Assembly (NCBI RefSeq): GCF_023558375.1
Contig: NZ_CP083761.1
Coordinates: 1,353,001-1,417,000 of the forward strand
DNA from: Chroococcidiopsis sp. CCMEE 29
GTDB taxonomy: Bacteria; Cyanobacteriota; Cyanobacteriia; Cyanobacteriales; Chroococcidiopsidaceae
DNA: 64,000 bases
Direction: 5' to 3'
Shown: positions 1-9,063 of the stretch, piece after piece
Layout: every line of letters starts with the position of its first letter
Numbering within the stretch: the first letter of the stretch is position 1
The notes under the pieces: generated by a model
The model's input: only the letters and a program-made list of their open reading frames with translations
The model's database searches: none
What the model was told of the DNA's origin: nothing
Program-made: the position numbers and the translations under genes

Positions 1-492
1 TCTTGCTCAACTCCAGGAGTAATTACTTGCCCATTTCTTACCAGAAAAATATTCATTCCAGAGGCTTCACAAACTTTGCCCTGAGCATTCATTAAAATTG
101 CTTCATCAAATCCGGATTCAACAGCTTCAGTTTTAGCTAGAGCAGAAGTTATATAAGCTGCACTGATTTTACCACGCAATGGAAAACTAGAGTCCTCTTG
201 TCGATACCAAGAACTAATCCGACAGCTGACTCCTGCGGGAGATAAATAATCTTCTAATTCTATCCCATAAACAGAAAAATCTTTCTCAATTTTATGAAGT
301 CTAGGAGCAATGCCCAAATCTGAGGTGTAAACAAAGGGTCGAATATAAAAAGGCTTTTTTGGTCGATTGATTTTGACAAATTCAACAATAATATGTTTAA
401 TTTTATCAGCTGGCAAATTATAGTTTAGAAACTTAGCACTGTCACTTAACCTTTGGCAATGACGGTCTAATCTAAATAACAAAGTTTGTTTA

Positions 493-1433
493 GAAACTGT
501 TTGTAAATGTATATGAACAGGAAGCTACTTTAGCCCATAGATGCGCGATATCAAGAGAAGCCCTGTCACCTTACTTCAGGATATGAGCCAGCCATACTAC
601 GACACAGACCTCACCGATGAGGAATGGGAGCAGATTAAACCTCTGCTGCCCCCAGAAAAGCCCCAGGGCAAGCATCGAGAAGTGGATGTGCAGGAGGTAC
701 TTAATGCCATTTTCTACCGAGCGGACAATGGGATCAAATGGCGTGCCTTACCGAGCGATTTTCCGGCTTGGCAAACTGTGTATGGGTACTTCCGGTTAGG
801 GGTGCGTCTAGGGATTTGGGAGCAAATCAACGGAGTACTCGTGCGCCGAGTACGAACTGCTGAGGGACGGGATGCAGACCCTAGCCTGGCAATTATAGAC
901 ACTCAGTCCGTTAAACTCGGACAAAAAGGGGGGAGGAACAAGGCTTTGATGGGAACAAAAGGGTCAAAGGACGCAAGCGCCATATTGTGACCGATGTTTT
1001 AGGGTTAGTGCTGGGTTGTTATGTCCCCTCTGCCAACACGGCGGATGTCAAAGCAGCCCCTGCGGTCTTGCTATGGGTATTAGAAATGTTCAAGCAAATT
1101 GTCAAAGTGTTGGCTGACCAAGGATATCGAGGGGATTTAGGAGCATTGATTGAGCAGTTTTTTGCTCAGCAACAGCGGCAAGTCCAGTTGGAGTTGAGCC
1201 AACGTCCTAGCGATGCAAAAGGCTTTCAAGTGGAACACAAGCGGTGGATTGTTGAACGCACATGGACATGGTTGGAAAATGCTCGTATTCTTACTCGTGA
1301 CTATGAACGGTTACCGGAGAACCACGAGGGGATGGTTTATGTTGTCATGATCCGGCTCATGCTTCGGCGACTAACAAAGAACTGCCGAACCTGGCAACCT
1401 AAAACTGCTTAATAAGCATTTACAAACAGTTTC
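493..1433 (+). mobile_element. IS5-family insertion sequence (941 bp) inside ilvE
   Basis: The ends are 17-bp perfect inverted repeats, GAAACTGTTTGTAAATG at 493-509 and its complement at 1417-1433. They are flanked by a TTA duplication (490-492 and 1434-1436). A 3-bp TNA duplication fits the IS1031-like part of the IS5 family. The element carries two overlapping transposase frames. Confidence 0.85.
541..1412 (+). CDS. IS5-family transposase in two frames (541-990 and 987-1412)
   Basis: The first frame holds the N-terminal domain typical of IS5 transposases (LTDEEWEQIKPLLPPEK, then WRALPSDFPAWQTVYGYF) and the first catalytic Asp in IIDTQSVKLG. The second frame holds the second Asp (VLADQGYRGDLG) and the Glu region (VERTWTWLENARILTRDYERL). 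The frames overlap by four bases, but the homology passes from one to the other earlier, near the A5G6 run at 922-932, where a -1 shift would give GGEEQGFDGNKRVKGRKRHIV. This may be programmed frameshifting or slippage, as in other two-frame IS5 elements, or a simple disabling indel. The single-protein product would be about 290 residues. Confidence 0.8.
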
Positions 1434-1803
1434 TTAGGATCTTGAGGAGCGGGAATACCCCGTAATCCACCAAAAGCTAGAGTTCCATAATGCAAGGCAT
1501 GGGTAGCAATGGAAATTTTCGCCTCATTGAAAGGAATAAATTGGTTTTGAAAATAAGCATTTGATAAAAATTTATACATGCCAAAAATCAAAATAATGAA
1601 TATTATCAGTTGTTCTATAGCACTTCCAAATGATTCATGGACCAAAACATTTTGCCGCTAATTGTTCATTGCCAATAGCCATTAACAGCCGAAGCTAGGA
1701 CCTTCACAACTCACATAGAATTAATTGCTATAGAAGTTTAGTGCTACTAATTCAGAAATATATGCTGGATGAAATTCTTAGTCAATAACAATATCTATAA
1801 CGA

Positions 1804-4317
1804 TCAAGTCAAAATTGTACCACCCATCAACTTTTGATAACGATACTCCAACTCAGCCTGCAATAAAGACCAACGCTGAAGCGTTGAATCTTTGGCTATA
1901 ACCTTTTCAGCTGCCTGCCGCGCTAACTCTAAAACTTCTTGGTCTTCGATTAAACTTGCCAAAGTAAAGTCCGGCAACCCTGATTGACGACTCCCCAATA
2001 CTTCACCAGGACCACGAAAGCGCATATCCATCTCAGAGATGAAAAAGCCATCCTGGGACTGCTCCAACACCCGCAACCGTTGACGAGCGGTTTCAGTCTT
2101 AGAACTGCTCATTAATAAACAATAAGATTGAGCCGCACCACGGCCAACACGACCCCGCAGTTGATGCAATTGAGATAAACCAAAGCGCTCGGCATTTTCA
2201 ATCATCATCACCGTAGCATTCGGGACATCCACGCCCACTTCAATTACAGTTGTGGAAACAAGGATCTGCGTCTGATTATCGCGGAATTGATTAATCGCTT
2301 CATCCTTTTCAGCTGAGGTCATGCGACCATGCAGTAGCCCCACCTGAAACTGAGGAAAGATACTTTCCTGAAGCCGTTGATGCTCCTCTACAGCGGCGCG
2401 AACATCTAGCTTTTCTGATTCTTCCACCAAGGGCAATACAATATATGCTTGCCGCCCTTGAGCTACTTCACGGCGGATAAGATCGTAGGCGTGAGCGCGA
2501 TCCTTTCCCGTTAGCGCTGTTGTATGAATTTTTTGCCGACCTGGTGGCAACTCATCAATTTGACTCACATCTAAATCACCATGCAAGGTCAGTGCCAGTG
2601 TGCGGGGAATTGGCGTTGCTGTCATCGTTAGTACATGGGGAGATTCACCTTTTTGCTGTAATCGAGCCCGTTGACCTACCCCAAATCGGTGCTGCTCGTC
2701 AATTACAACCAAGCCTAGCCGCTGGAAGTTTACTGGGTCTTGAATTAGGGCATGAGTACCTACCAATAGAGGCAGTTCACCTGTTTCTAACTGGGCATGG
2801 ATTTGCCGTCGTTTTGTGGCTTTAGTTGAACCTGTTAGCAGTTCCACTGGCAAATGCAGGAGATTGAACCAGCTGACTAACTTACGATAGTGCTGTTCTG
2901 CTAAGACTTCTGTAGGAGCCATTAGAGCAGCTTGGTAGCCTGACTGAATCGCCGCTAGGATTGCCACTACCGCCACAACAGTTTTACCGGAACCGACATC
3001 TCCTTGTACCAAGCGATTCATCGGCACAGGCTTTTGCAAATCATTGAGGATATCGTTGATTACTCTTTGCTGTGCGCCAGTTAATTTAAAGGGTAGCAGT
3101 TGGTATAACTGGTCAATCAACTGACCTGTGGCAGCAAGAACGGCACTAGTTTGGATTTGGCGTGCTTTGTGTTGTCTTTGGAGCAGACCTAGTTGTAAGT
3201 AGAAAAACTCATCGAAGACAAGGCGGCGACGGGCAACTTCCAAGGCAGCGCCGTCTGAGGGAAAGTGAATGTTGGCGATCGCTGCCGATAACTCCATCAA
3301 CCCATACTGGTTTCGCAGGATACCTGGCAGAGGATCTTTAAGTTCGGCAACTGCCGGGAGAGCGGCAAGCACCGCTTTTCTCACCATGTCTGCCCCCACT
3401 CCTTCTGTCAGGGTATAAACTGGTACAACTCGACCAATCGTGAGAGAATCAATTGTGTCTCCTGGGTGAGCCAAAATTTCCAATTCTGGATCTTCCAAAG
3501 TCAAACCGTATTTACTTTCTTTCACCAACCCCGACGCTGCAACCACTGCACCAGCTGGATAACGACGTTTTTGCTGTTCTTGCCATCCTCGATGGGAGTA
3601 GCGATGACCAGCGAAAAAGCGGTTAATGCGGATTTGACCCGTGTTGTCTTTCAATATCAGCTCTAAAATCGTCAATTTAGAATTACGAGGGCTACTGAAG
3701 CACGTACAGCGCTTCACTGTTGCCACCAGTGTTACCGTTTCACCAGCCTCCAATTCTCGAATACTCACCTGACGGGCATAGTCAATGTGATCGCGGGGAT
3801 AGTAGAACAGGATGTCCCGTACTGTGTATAATCCCAACCGTGCTAAATACTGACCCCTTCTTACTCCCACTTCTACTAAACCAGTCAATGGTTGCTCAAG
3901 ACTAGGAGCAATTCGCCGAGTTATCTCAACTTGGTTACGCTGAATCAAGGGAGTTGTGCGGGGTGAAAGAATTTTGGATTTTGGATTTTGGATTTTGGAT
4001 TGGGTTTGCTCCTCTGCTCCCCCTGACTCCCCTGCTTCCTTACTTTCTTTATGCAGCTGGTGTAGATATCGGCGAGCTTCCGCTACTAAGTGTTGCCGCT
4101 CTTCAAGTGTTAATTGAGGATAACTGGCAAATTGAGCCGCCATTTCTTGCCAGCGGCGACGCTCATCTGTGGGTAAGGTAACTGGGAGTTTACCAAAACT
4201 AAGGCAGAGAAACTCGCTGAAGCGATATTGTTTCCCCATAAGATCTGTAAAGCCCCGGTCTGCTTCTACTGCCAACGCTTTCTGCAATCGCACCCAGTCT
4301 GGTGATTCTGTCTGCAT
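1804..4317 (-). CDS. recG: ATP-dependent DNA helicase RecG
   Basis: RecG reverses stalled forks and processes Holliday junctions in the cytoplasm. The 837-residue protein has an N-terminal cyanobacterial extension, a wedge/OB domain (about residues 130-330: VGVRRGQYLARLGLYTVRDILFYYPRDH, split here as a family hallmark), then SF2 helicase motifs: Walker A GDVGSGKT, the DEQH box in VIDEQHRFGVGQR, motif III TMTATPIPRTLAL, and the C-terminal motif QLRGRVGRG. The RecG C-terminal block (GEVLGSRQSGLPDF) is complete. Residues near 105-120 (IQNPKSKILSP) are encoded by a short tandem repeat and look like an in-frame insertion. The start ATG at 4317 gives the usual length for cyanobacteria. Confidence 0.97.
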   Translation of the reverse strand: MQTESPDWVRLQKALAVEADRGFTDLMGKQYRFSEFLCLSFGKLPVTLPTDERRRWQEMAAQFASYPQLTLEERQHLVAEARRYLHQLHKESKEAGESGGAEEQTQSKIQNPKSKILSPRTTPLIQRNQVEITRRIAPSLEQPLTGLVEVGVRRGQYLARLGLYTVRDILFYYPRDHIDYARQVSIRELEAGETVTLVATVKRCTCFSSPRNSKLTILELILKDNTGQIRINRFFAGHRYSHRGWQEQQKRRYPAGAVVAASGLVKESKYGLTLEDPELEILAHPGDTIDSLTIGRVVPVYTLTEGVGADMVRKAVLAALPAVAELKDPLPGILRNQYGLMELSAAIANIHFPSDGAALEVARRRLVFDEFFYLQLGLLQRQHKARQIQTSAVLAATGQLIDQLYQLLPFKLTGAQQRVINDILNDLQKPVPMNRLVQGDVGSGKTVVAVVAILAAIQSGYQAALMAPTEVLAEQHYRKLVSWFNLLHLPVELLTGSTKATKRRQIHAQLETGELPLLVGTHALIQDPVNFQRLGLVVIDEQHRFGVGQRARLQQKGESPHVLTMTATPIPRTLALTLHGDLDVSQIDELPPGRQKIHTTALTGKDRAHAYDLIRREVAQGRQAYIVLPLVEESEKLDVRAAVEEHQRLQESIFPQFQVGLLHGRMTSAEKDEAINQFRDNQTQILVSTTVIEVGVDVPNATVMMIENAERFGLSQLHQLRGRVGRGAAQSYCLLMSSSKTETARQRLRVLEQSQDGFFISEMDMRFRGPGEVLGSRQSGLPDFTLASLIEDQEVLELARQAAEKVIAKDSTLQRWSLLQAELEYRYQKLMGGTILT
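3970..4002. repeat. Heptamer tandem repeat (ATTTTGG units) inside recG
   Basis: Four to five copies of a GGATTTT heptamer run through the recG coding region. In the recG frame they encode an IQNPKSKI-like peptide. Such heptamers are the short tandemly repeated repetitive sequences common in cyanobacterial intergenic DNA. Here the repeat keeps the frame open. Confidence 0.8.
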
Positions 4318-4385
4318 AGTGTCATTTCATCGTGTTGAGGCTAGAGAAGTTTTTTGTAAGAAACTTCGATTTCTAATACTTTTCT

Positions 4386-4432
4386 CTAATCCCTACTTCT
4401 TCCCCTATCCCCTAATCCCTAATCCCTAACCC
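4386..4432. repeat. CCCTAAT-type heptamer repeats between recG and its neighbour
   Basis: The 47 bases hold imperfect copies of CCCTAAT/CCCCTAT directly after the stop of the downstream minus-strand gene and before recG. This is again a cyanobacterial short tandem repeat tract. Confidence 0.7.
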
Positions 4433-5329
4433 CTAGTCATCAAACCAACTTGTACGCCATGCAGCTTCTGCTTCTGCAACTATTCGCTCCCGCTGCTTGT
4501 TTTGATACTCTCGTCTTAGCGAACTGACCCTTACTTCGAGGTTTCGAATTTGATTGCGTGCAGCTCTCACGGTTACATCAGCGAACTCGATTTCCGCCAG
4601 CCGCAAGTGAATGGCAATGATTTGTGTCACGGTCGAGTGTTCCGGCTGTTCTGGATTTTCCGCTTCAATCAATAAGTTTAGTAGGTTAGGCGGTCCAGCC
4701 ATAACCTCGGCAGAGGCTTCTGATGCAGTCGCGGCAGCTTCCAACAGCGGTGCTGGCAATTTTTGAGGTAATATCTCAGCTTGCTGTAACAAGCTATTCG
4801 TTTCAAGGGAGAGAGTTTTGAGCGTGTAAGCGATCGCTGCTTCTAGGTTCTGTTGCCACTGAGCCAATTGCTCTGGACTAGAAAGAGAGCCAGAGTTTTG
4901 AGAGGTCGTTGTAGGTGGAATTGCACTTCCTGTTATGCCAGTGGTTGCATCTAGAATCTCTTGTGACTCTTGTACAAACGGATTGTTCTGAATCGCCTGG
5001 ATTCCAACAGGTATCTCTATTAAACCCTCCTCCACAGCTCCTGACTCTTCAGTATTAATATAAGCGAGCAATTGCTCAGCTGCCTGTTGCCCCAACTTGC
5101 GGATGGCTTGCTGTAACTGTTGCCGCTGGCTGAAAGATAAGCCAAGAAATGCTTTGGGATATCCTTGAGTACACAGATGATAGCTTGCCAGAATCAGCTG
5201 TTGCCGCATGGCTTGTCCCAAAGCCTTTAAATAACTGGCGTAGGCGCTGCGGAGTTCTACCGCGATCGCGCTTACTACCTCTTCGAGCGCGGCAATATCC
5301 TGCTCAATTTGCTCAACTGCTCTTGCCAT
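4433..5329 (-). CDS. Conserved cyanobacterial hypothetical protein, helical, between tsf and recG
   Basis: I do not recognise a functional family. The protein (about 298 residues from the ATG at 5329, MARAVEQIEQDIAALEEV) is rich in Ala, Gln, Glu and Leu and is predicted to be largely helical. It has an N-terminal part that looks like a coiled coil, a low-complexity Thr/Ser/Pro linker (around residues 135-155), and a C-terminal coiled coil ending RIVAEAEAAWRTSWFDD. An in-frame start ten codons further up (5359) is possible, but it would begin in the spacer after the tsf terminator. The gene lies between tsf and recG on the same strand. No signal peptide or membrane segment is visible. Confidence 0.75.
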   Translation of the reverse strand: MARAVEQIEQDIAALEEVVSAIAVELRSAYASYLKALGQAMRQQLILASYHLCTQGYPKAFLGLSFSQRQQLQQAIRKLGQQAAEQLLAYINTEESGAVEEGLIEIPVGIQAIQNNPFVQESQEILDATTGITGSAIPPTTTSQNSGSLSSPEQLAQWQQNLEAAIAYTLKTLSLETNSLLQQAEILPQKLPAPLLEAAATASEASAEVMAGPPNLLNLLIEAENPEQPEHSTVTQIIAIHLRLAEIEFADVTVRAARNQIRNLEVRVSSLRREYQNKQRERIVAEAEAAWRTSWFDD

Positions 5330-5375
5330 AACCGTACTACCAGACTTGTGCTCCCACAATTTAGGATAACCAGTT

Positions 5376-5420
5376 AAAACTAAAACAAAGACAGGTCAGC
5401 CTCAAAGCGGTTGACCTGTC
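5376..5420 (-). terminator. Rho-independent terminator after tsf
   Basis: On the minus strand a perfect 9-bp stem GACAGGTCA/TGACCTGTC (5412-5420 with 5390-5398) with a 13-base loop is followed by a T-rich run (TTTGTTTTAGTTTT). It lies about 30 bp after the tsf stop and separates rpsB-tsf from the next gene. Confidence 0.85.
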
Positions 5421-5451
5421 CTGGTAATCAAGCAGAGCAAGTTTACGTCGA

Positions 5452-6111
5452 TTATTTACTGCCCATTTGAGCAGCAACTTCTTCGGCAAAGTTGCTTTCC
5501 TGCTTCTCAATGCCTTCACCCAGCACGAACCGCACAAAGCGACGAACTTGGATATTCTCACCCATAGTTGCTACGCCTTGCTTCACTAGCTCTTCCACTG
5601 TGATGCTTTGATCGCGAATGAAAGGCTGAGCCATCAAAGTCATCTCTTTCAGGCGTTTTTCAATCCGACCCTGAACGATCTTTTCTTTGATGTTATCTGG
5701 CTTGTTAGCCAAGTCATCCCGCCCCATTTCAATGTCTTTTTCTTTGCTACTAATTTCGGCTGGGATATCTTCTACGTTCACGTACTCAACGTTCGGACAA
5801 GCCGCGATTTGCATGGCGATATTCCGCACCAGCGTTTTAAACTCTTCACGACGAGCCACAAAGTCAGTCTCACAATTTACTTCCACTAACACACCAACTC
5901 GACCGCCAGTGTGGATGTAACTATCTATGAGTCCTTCTGCCGCCACGCGACCAGCTTTTTTATCGGCGGAGGTGATACCCTTTTGCCGCAGCCATTCCAT
6001 AGCTTTGGTCATATCACCATCATTTTCCTTCAGCGCCCTCTTGCAGTCCATCATGCCAGCGCCGGTTCTTTCGCGTAGCTCTTTGACGACTTGTGCAGAT
6101 ATTTCCGCCAT
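5452..6111 (-). CDS. tsf: Translation elongation factor Ts
   Basis: EF-Ts is the nucleotide exchange factor for EF-Tu. The 219-residue protein has the N-terminal UBA-like module with the family signature [16 protein letters not shown], then [10 protein letters not shown], and the core block [22 protein letters not shown] that contacts EF-Tu. The length is that of the short cyanobacterial/plastid form (about 218 residues), which lacks the second half of the E. coli core. It follows rpsB on the same strand with a 174-bp gap, the usual bacterial order. Confidence 0.97.
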   Translation of the reverse strand: MAEISAQVVKELRERTGAGMMDCKRALKENDGDMTKAMEWLRQKGITSADKKAGRVAAEGLIDSYIHTGGRVGVLVEVNCETDFVARREEFKTLVRNIAMQIAACPNVEYVNVEDIPAEISSKEKDIEMGRDDLANKPDNIKEKIVQGRIEKRLKEMTLMAQPFIRDQSITVEELVKQGVATMGENIQVRRFVRFVLGEGIEKQESNFAEEVAAQMGSK

Positions 6112-6227
6112 TTTGCCTCAATTCCTACTTGACTGACACTTTTTTCGTCGTTATTACTAAATCCTCAGTATTATCTATCTTACTCAGGACTCAACACTTA
6201 TTGCTTTGTAGAGGTGGGATTTGACAT

Positions 6228-6255
6228 TGAATCAGCAGCTAGGGCAGCTGATTCA
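6228..6255 (-). other. Hairpin in the rpsB-tsf spacer
   Basis: A 9-bp perfect stem, TGAATCAGC/GCTGATTCA, with a 10-base loop lies about 30 bp after the rpsB stop. There is no clear T tract in the minus direction. It may be an attenuator, a processing site or a stability element between rpsB and tsf rather than a full terminator. Confidence 0.5.
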
Positions 6256-6285
6256 GTTTAGCAAAGAGCACCCCTACGGTCAGGA

Positions 6286-7095
6286 CTACTCCTGTGTTTC
6301 TTCCTCTTCTTGGTCGGGAATTAGCGAGTCGGTATACTCGCTTTCGCTCTCGTCGTCGTCAAAGTCTTCTTCAGCACCCTCGTAATCTTCATAATCTTCT
6401 TCTGCATCCAGCTGCCCATGACGACCTTCATAGATGGCATCAGCCAATTTGCCTACTATCAGCTTAATCGACCGGATCGCATCGTCATTTGCTGGAATGG
6501 GAATATCAACTACATCTGGATCGCAGTTCGTATCTAGCATAGACACAATCTCAACCCCTAGTTTCTGGCATTCTTGAACTGCGTTATATTCCCGCCGCTG
6601 GTCTACAATTACCACCGCATCGGGTACTTTCCGCATTGTCTTAATGCCGCCTAAGTATTTCTGAAGTTTCTCCATCTCGCGGCGCAGCACAGAGGCTTCT
6701 TTTTTCGGCAGCAAATCAAGTGCTCCACTTTCCTCCCGGCGTTCCAAGTCTTTCAGCCGTTCTACACGCGTCTTGATCGTCGCCCAGTTGGTGAGCATTC
6801 CGCCTAACCAGCGTTGGTTAATGTAGTGCGATCCACAACGAGCTGCTTCTTGTGCCACAATTCCCGCTGCTTGCCGCTTAGTGCCGACGAAGAGAAATTT
6901 TTTCCCCTGCTCTGCTTCTGAACGGATGTGGTTATAAGCCTCTTCCATCAACTGGGCTGTCTGTACCAAGTCAATGATATGAACTCCATTGCGGGCTGTG
7001 TAAATATAAGGAGACATTTTTGGGTTCCACCGGCGGGTTTGATGCCCAAAGTGAACTCCAGACTCCATCATTTGGGCCAAAGAAACAACTGGCAT
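6286..7095 (-). CDS. rpsB: 30S ribosomal protein S2
   Basis: S2 binds late to the 30S head and is needed for S1 binding. The 269-residue protein shows the family signatures [15 protein letters not shown] at the N-terminus and the C-terminal block [20 protein letters not shown] followed by [18 protein letters not shown]. The last 40 or so residues are very acidic ([18 protein letters not shown]), an extension seen in many cyanobacterial S2 proteins. The start at 7095 is preceded by a good ribosome binding site (AGGAGTT). Confidence 0.97.
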   Translation of the reverse strand: MPVVSLAQMMESGVHFGHQTRRWNPKMSPYIYTARNGVHIIDLVQTAQLMEEAYNHIRSEAEQGKKFLFVGTKRQAAGIVAQEAARCGSHYINQRWLGGMLTNWATIKTRVERLKDLERREESGALDLLPKKEASVLRREMEKLQKYLGGIKTMRKVPDAVVIVDQRREYNAVQECQKLGVEIVSMLDTNCDPDVVDIPIPANDDAIRSIKLIVGKLADAIYEGRHGQLDAEEDYEDYEGAEEDFDDDESESEYTDSLIPDQEEEETQE

Positions 7096-7395
7096 ATTTT
7101 GAACTCCTGATTCGGGTTAATCCTCCACCCAGGCGCATTTCTCTCTAAGAAACACCCGAACATACTGGATGTGCGAATTTAGACAACTTTACTAGAATAG
7201 CACACTTTACTAGAGGCTAGGAGGTTTTCGATGCTCCAATAGCTGCGGACAGCTTGAGCAATTTGTTGAGCACACCTAGACAAGACTAAGCTGTGAGGCA
7301 TCTATCCTCTGTGTCTGGGACCATTTAAACAAATATCAATAGTGATTGCGTGCCATTATGGGGGCACTCTAGTTTTATTTGTCGTGCCGAATATG

Positions 7396-7782
7396 ATGCA
7401 AGCAACCAGAATCCATCATGTTGCTATAATTGGCTCCAACTATGAAAATTCTAAAAGATTTTATGTAGAAGTTTTAGGATTTTCAATCATTAAAGAAACT
7501 TTCAGAGCGGCAAGAAACTCTTACAAATTAGATTTAAGAGTTGGTAGCTTCGATCAAATTGAGCTATTTTCGTTTCCTCATCCTCCCAAAAGAGCTGATA
7601 GTCCTGAAGCTTGTGGTCTTAGACATCTAGCTTTTGCCGTCGATAATCTAGACAAAGCTGCCTCTCACTTACAATCTCAAGGTGTGCAGGTAGAAGATAT
7701 CAGAATTGATAAGATTACAGGCAAACGGTTTACTTTCTTTAAAGATCCAGACGGTTTGCCGTTAGAAATGTATGAAAACTAG
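7396..7782 (+). CDS. VOC-superfamily protein, YaeR-like glyoxalase family
   Basis: The protein is about 128 residues from MQATRIHHVAIIGSNYE. It closely follows the pattern of E. coli YaeR: an N-terminal HHVAI with the first metal His, YVEVLGFSIIKETF, QIELFSFPHPP, ACGLRHLAFAVD with the second His, and FFKDPDGLPLEMYEN with the terminal Glu ligand. It is thus a single two-module VOC chain that probably dimerises. The substrate is not known for this family. ATG codons at 7393 and 7396 are both possible, and the longer frame from 7342 has no family support. Confidence 0.85.
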   Translation: MQATRIHHVAIIGSNYENSKRFYVEVLGFSIIKETFRAARNSYKLDLRVGSFDQIELFSFPHPPKRADSPEACGLRHLAFAVDNLDKAASHLQSQGVQVEDIRIDKITGKRFTFFKDPDGLPLEMYEN

Positions 7783-7945
7783 TAGTTTGTTCTGATTAAC
7801 AGAGCAGGTAATTGGAACTTATTAACCTCATGTCAACGTCTAGTTTTATGTTGATATTTAACCAAGAGCGTAAAGTAAACTTTACAGTCCTACTTGTTTA
7901 GGTTTGCTTCCTCTCGGCTAAAAATTTTTCTCTTTGACATGGGTC

Positions 7946-8755
7946 ATGAAAGCTATTTTTAAGAATTGCTTTACTCAACAGCAACAATCGATTTCCATTC
8001 TAGTTTTGACCGGCATGCTGTCTTTAAGCACTAGTTTTACATGGCTGCAAACAGCAACTGCTGCATCTAATAACCCTGCTCCAGCAGCATCTAGCCAAAT
8101 GCTAAAAGCCAAGGATAAATTGATCAGTGAACGTCAGCATGAGCGACGTCGCCCTCAACGTTTACCTCGTCCCGTAGCCAATGCTGTGCGCCAAGACTTG
8201 TCTCGCTGGGTAGGAATCCCTCCTGGGCAATTGAGAATCATTAAATATAGTCGGGAAACCTGGCCCGATAGTTGCCTTGGACTCCCTAGACCGGATGAAT
8301 TCTGCACCCAAGCATTAGTTGAAGGTTGGCGTGTAGTCGTGTCTGATGGTCGCCAAACTTGGGTTTATCGCACCGATAGCCAAGGACGAAACTTACGCTT
8401 AGAAAATCAAAAAGCCTCTAATGACTTACCCAAATCAGTCGAGAATGCCGTTTTGCGTGATGCTTCCCGGCGGTTGAGAATACAAATTTCTGAATTGCGT
8501 ATCGTGCAAGCGGAACGGCGACAGTGGTCAGATGGTTGTCTGGGACTGGGTGGTCCTGGTGTTGTCTGTACAGCAGTCGTTGTACCTGGCTGGCAAGTGA
8601 CTGTAGAAGCGAGGCAACAACGCTTGGTGTATCGCACTGATGAATCTGGTAGTAATGTGCGGCTGGATCAAGCTGCTAGCAAAATCAGTGCGCTACCCGC
8701 TGGCAGTAGGAAGCATAAATACCTGGCGAATTCAATTCGCGGCTACACAAACTAA
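7946..8755 (+). CDS. Secreted protein with two copies of a Cys-pair domain
   Basis: I do not recognise a named family. From the ATG at 7946 the protein has about 269 residues. A basic N-terminus and a hydrophobic stretch (ILVLTGMLSLSTSFTWL, ending ATAAS) form a likely signal peptide. Two homologous units of about 80 residues follow (near residues 65-145 and 150-235). Each has the pattern P-x-VxNAVxxDxSRxx, WxDSCLGL or WSDGCLGL, a second Cys (DEFCTQ, GVVCTA), GWxVxV, and YRTDxxGxNxRL. The paired Cys in each unit could form a disulfide outside the cytoplasm. A TTG start at 7934 is a weaker alternative. It is followed by strong hairpins. Confidence 0.75.
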   Translation: MKAIFKNCFTQQQQSISILVLTGMLSLSTSFTWLQTATAASNNPAPAASSQMLKAKDKLISERQHERRRPQRLPRPVANAVRQDLSRWVGIPPGQLRIIKYSRETWPDSCLGLPRPDEFCTQALVEGWRVVVSDGRQTWVYRTDSQGRNLRLENQKASNDLPKSVENAVLRDASRRLRIQISELRIVQAERRQWSDGCLGLGGPGVVCTAVVVPGWQVTVEARQQRLVYRTDESGSNVRLDQAASKISALPAGSRKHKYLANSIRGYTN

Positions 8756-8772
8756 GCCCACCTGCGTGGGCT
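8755..8772. other. Hairpin at the 3' end of the duplicated-domain gene
   Basis: The sequence AGCCCA-cctgcg-TGGGCT forms a 6-bp stem that begins in the stop codon. It is the first of three hairpins in 82 bp. Confidence 0.5.
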
Positions 8773-8784
8773 ATTAGAACCTAC

Positions 8785-8813
8785 AAGCCTGCGAAGGCAG
8801 GCTTTGTCTGTTT
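8785..8813 (+). terminator. Rho-independent terminator
   Basis: A perfect 8-bp stem AAGCCTGC/GCAGGCTT with a 4-base loop is followed by TGTCTGTTT on the plus strand. It is about 30 bp after the stop of the secreted duplicated-domain protein. Confidence 0.7.
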
Positions 8814-8815
8814 AG

Positions 8816-8836
8816 CCTCAGACTTTCAGTCTGAGG
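8816..8836. terminator. Symmetric hairpin, possibly a bidirectional terminator
   Basis: A perfect 9-bp stem CCTCAGACT/AGTCTGAGG with a TTC loop directly follows the terminator. The run TAAACAGAC lies on its minus-strand exit side. It could stop transcription arriving from the right. Confidence 0.45.
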
Positions 8837-8946
8837 GCAATTAGTGATTCGTACAAGAAGTCTATTCTGTTTGCTACTTTAATGTACGGTTTACCTATCG
8901 GGATATGTTTGTATTGAGCCAGAAGTTCTGCTAGAATTTTTTCCAT
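8818..8946 (-). CDS. Possible small protein of 42 residues
   Basis: The frame reads MEKILAELLAQYKHIPIG and ends in ESLIALRLKV, with the stop inside the 8816-8836 hairpin. It has no recognised family and no clear ribosome binding site. The amphipathic composition makes it plausible but unproven. Confidence 0.25.
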   Translation of the reverse strand: MEKILAELLAQYKHIPIGKPYIKVANRIDFLYESLIALRLKV

Positions 8947-9063
8947 AGTAAATATATCTACTGGTATATGAGCGTTCAGCCTGGACACTTTCAAGACTGT
9001 TTCGCACCCTCTCACAAGTTGGCACGCAATTTGAGACTGCAACAACAGCAACCCACAGAGCCA

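Larger units (their letters stand above)
1..1579 (-). pseudogene. ilvE: Branched-chain amino acid aminotransferase, interrupted by an IS5-type element
   Basis: This is a class IV PLP-dependent aminotransferase of the type that makes the last step of valine, leucine and isoleucine synthesis. The first 49 or so codons (start MYKFLSNAYF at 1579) end in GIPAPQDPK, where an IS is inserted. Removing the IS and one copy of the TTA duplication restores one open frame that continues QTLLFRLDRHCQRLSD and then runs to the window edge. The frame contains the likely PLP lysine in RGKISAAYITSALAKTEA and the family block SGFDEAILMNAQGKVCEASG. The 3' end lies outside the window. Both halves are free of other stops, so the insertion looks recent. 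The gene is broken as it stands, unless a second copy exists elsewhere. Confidence 0.85.
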
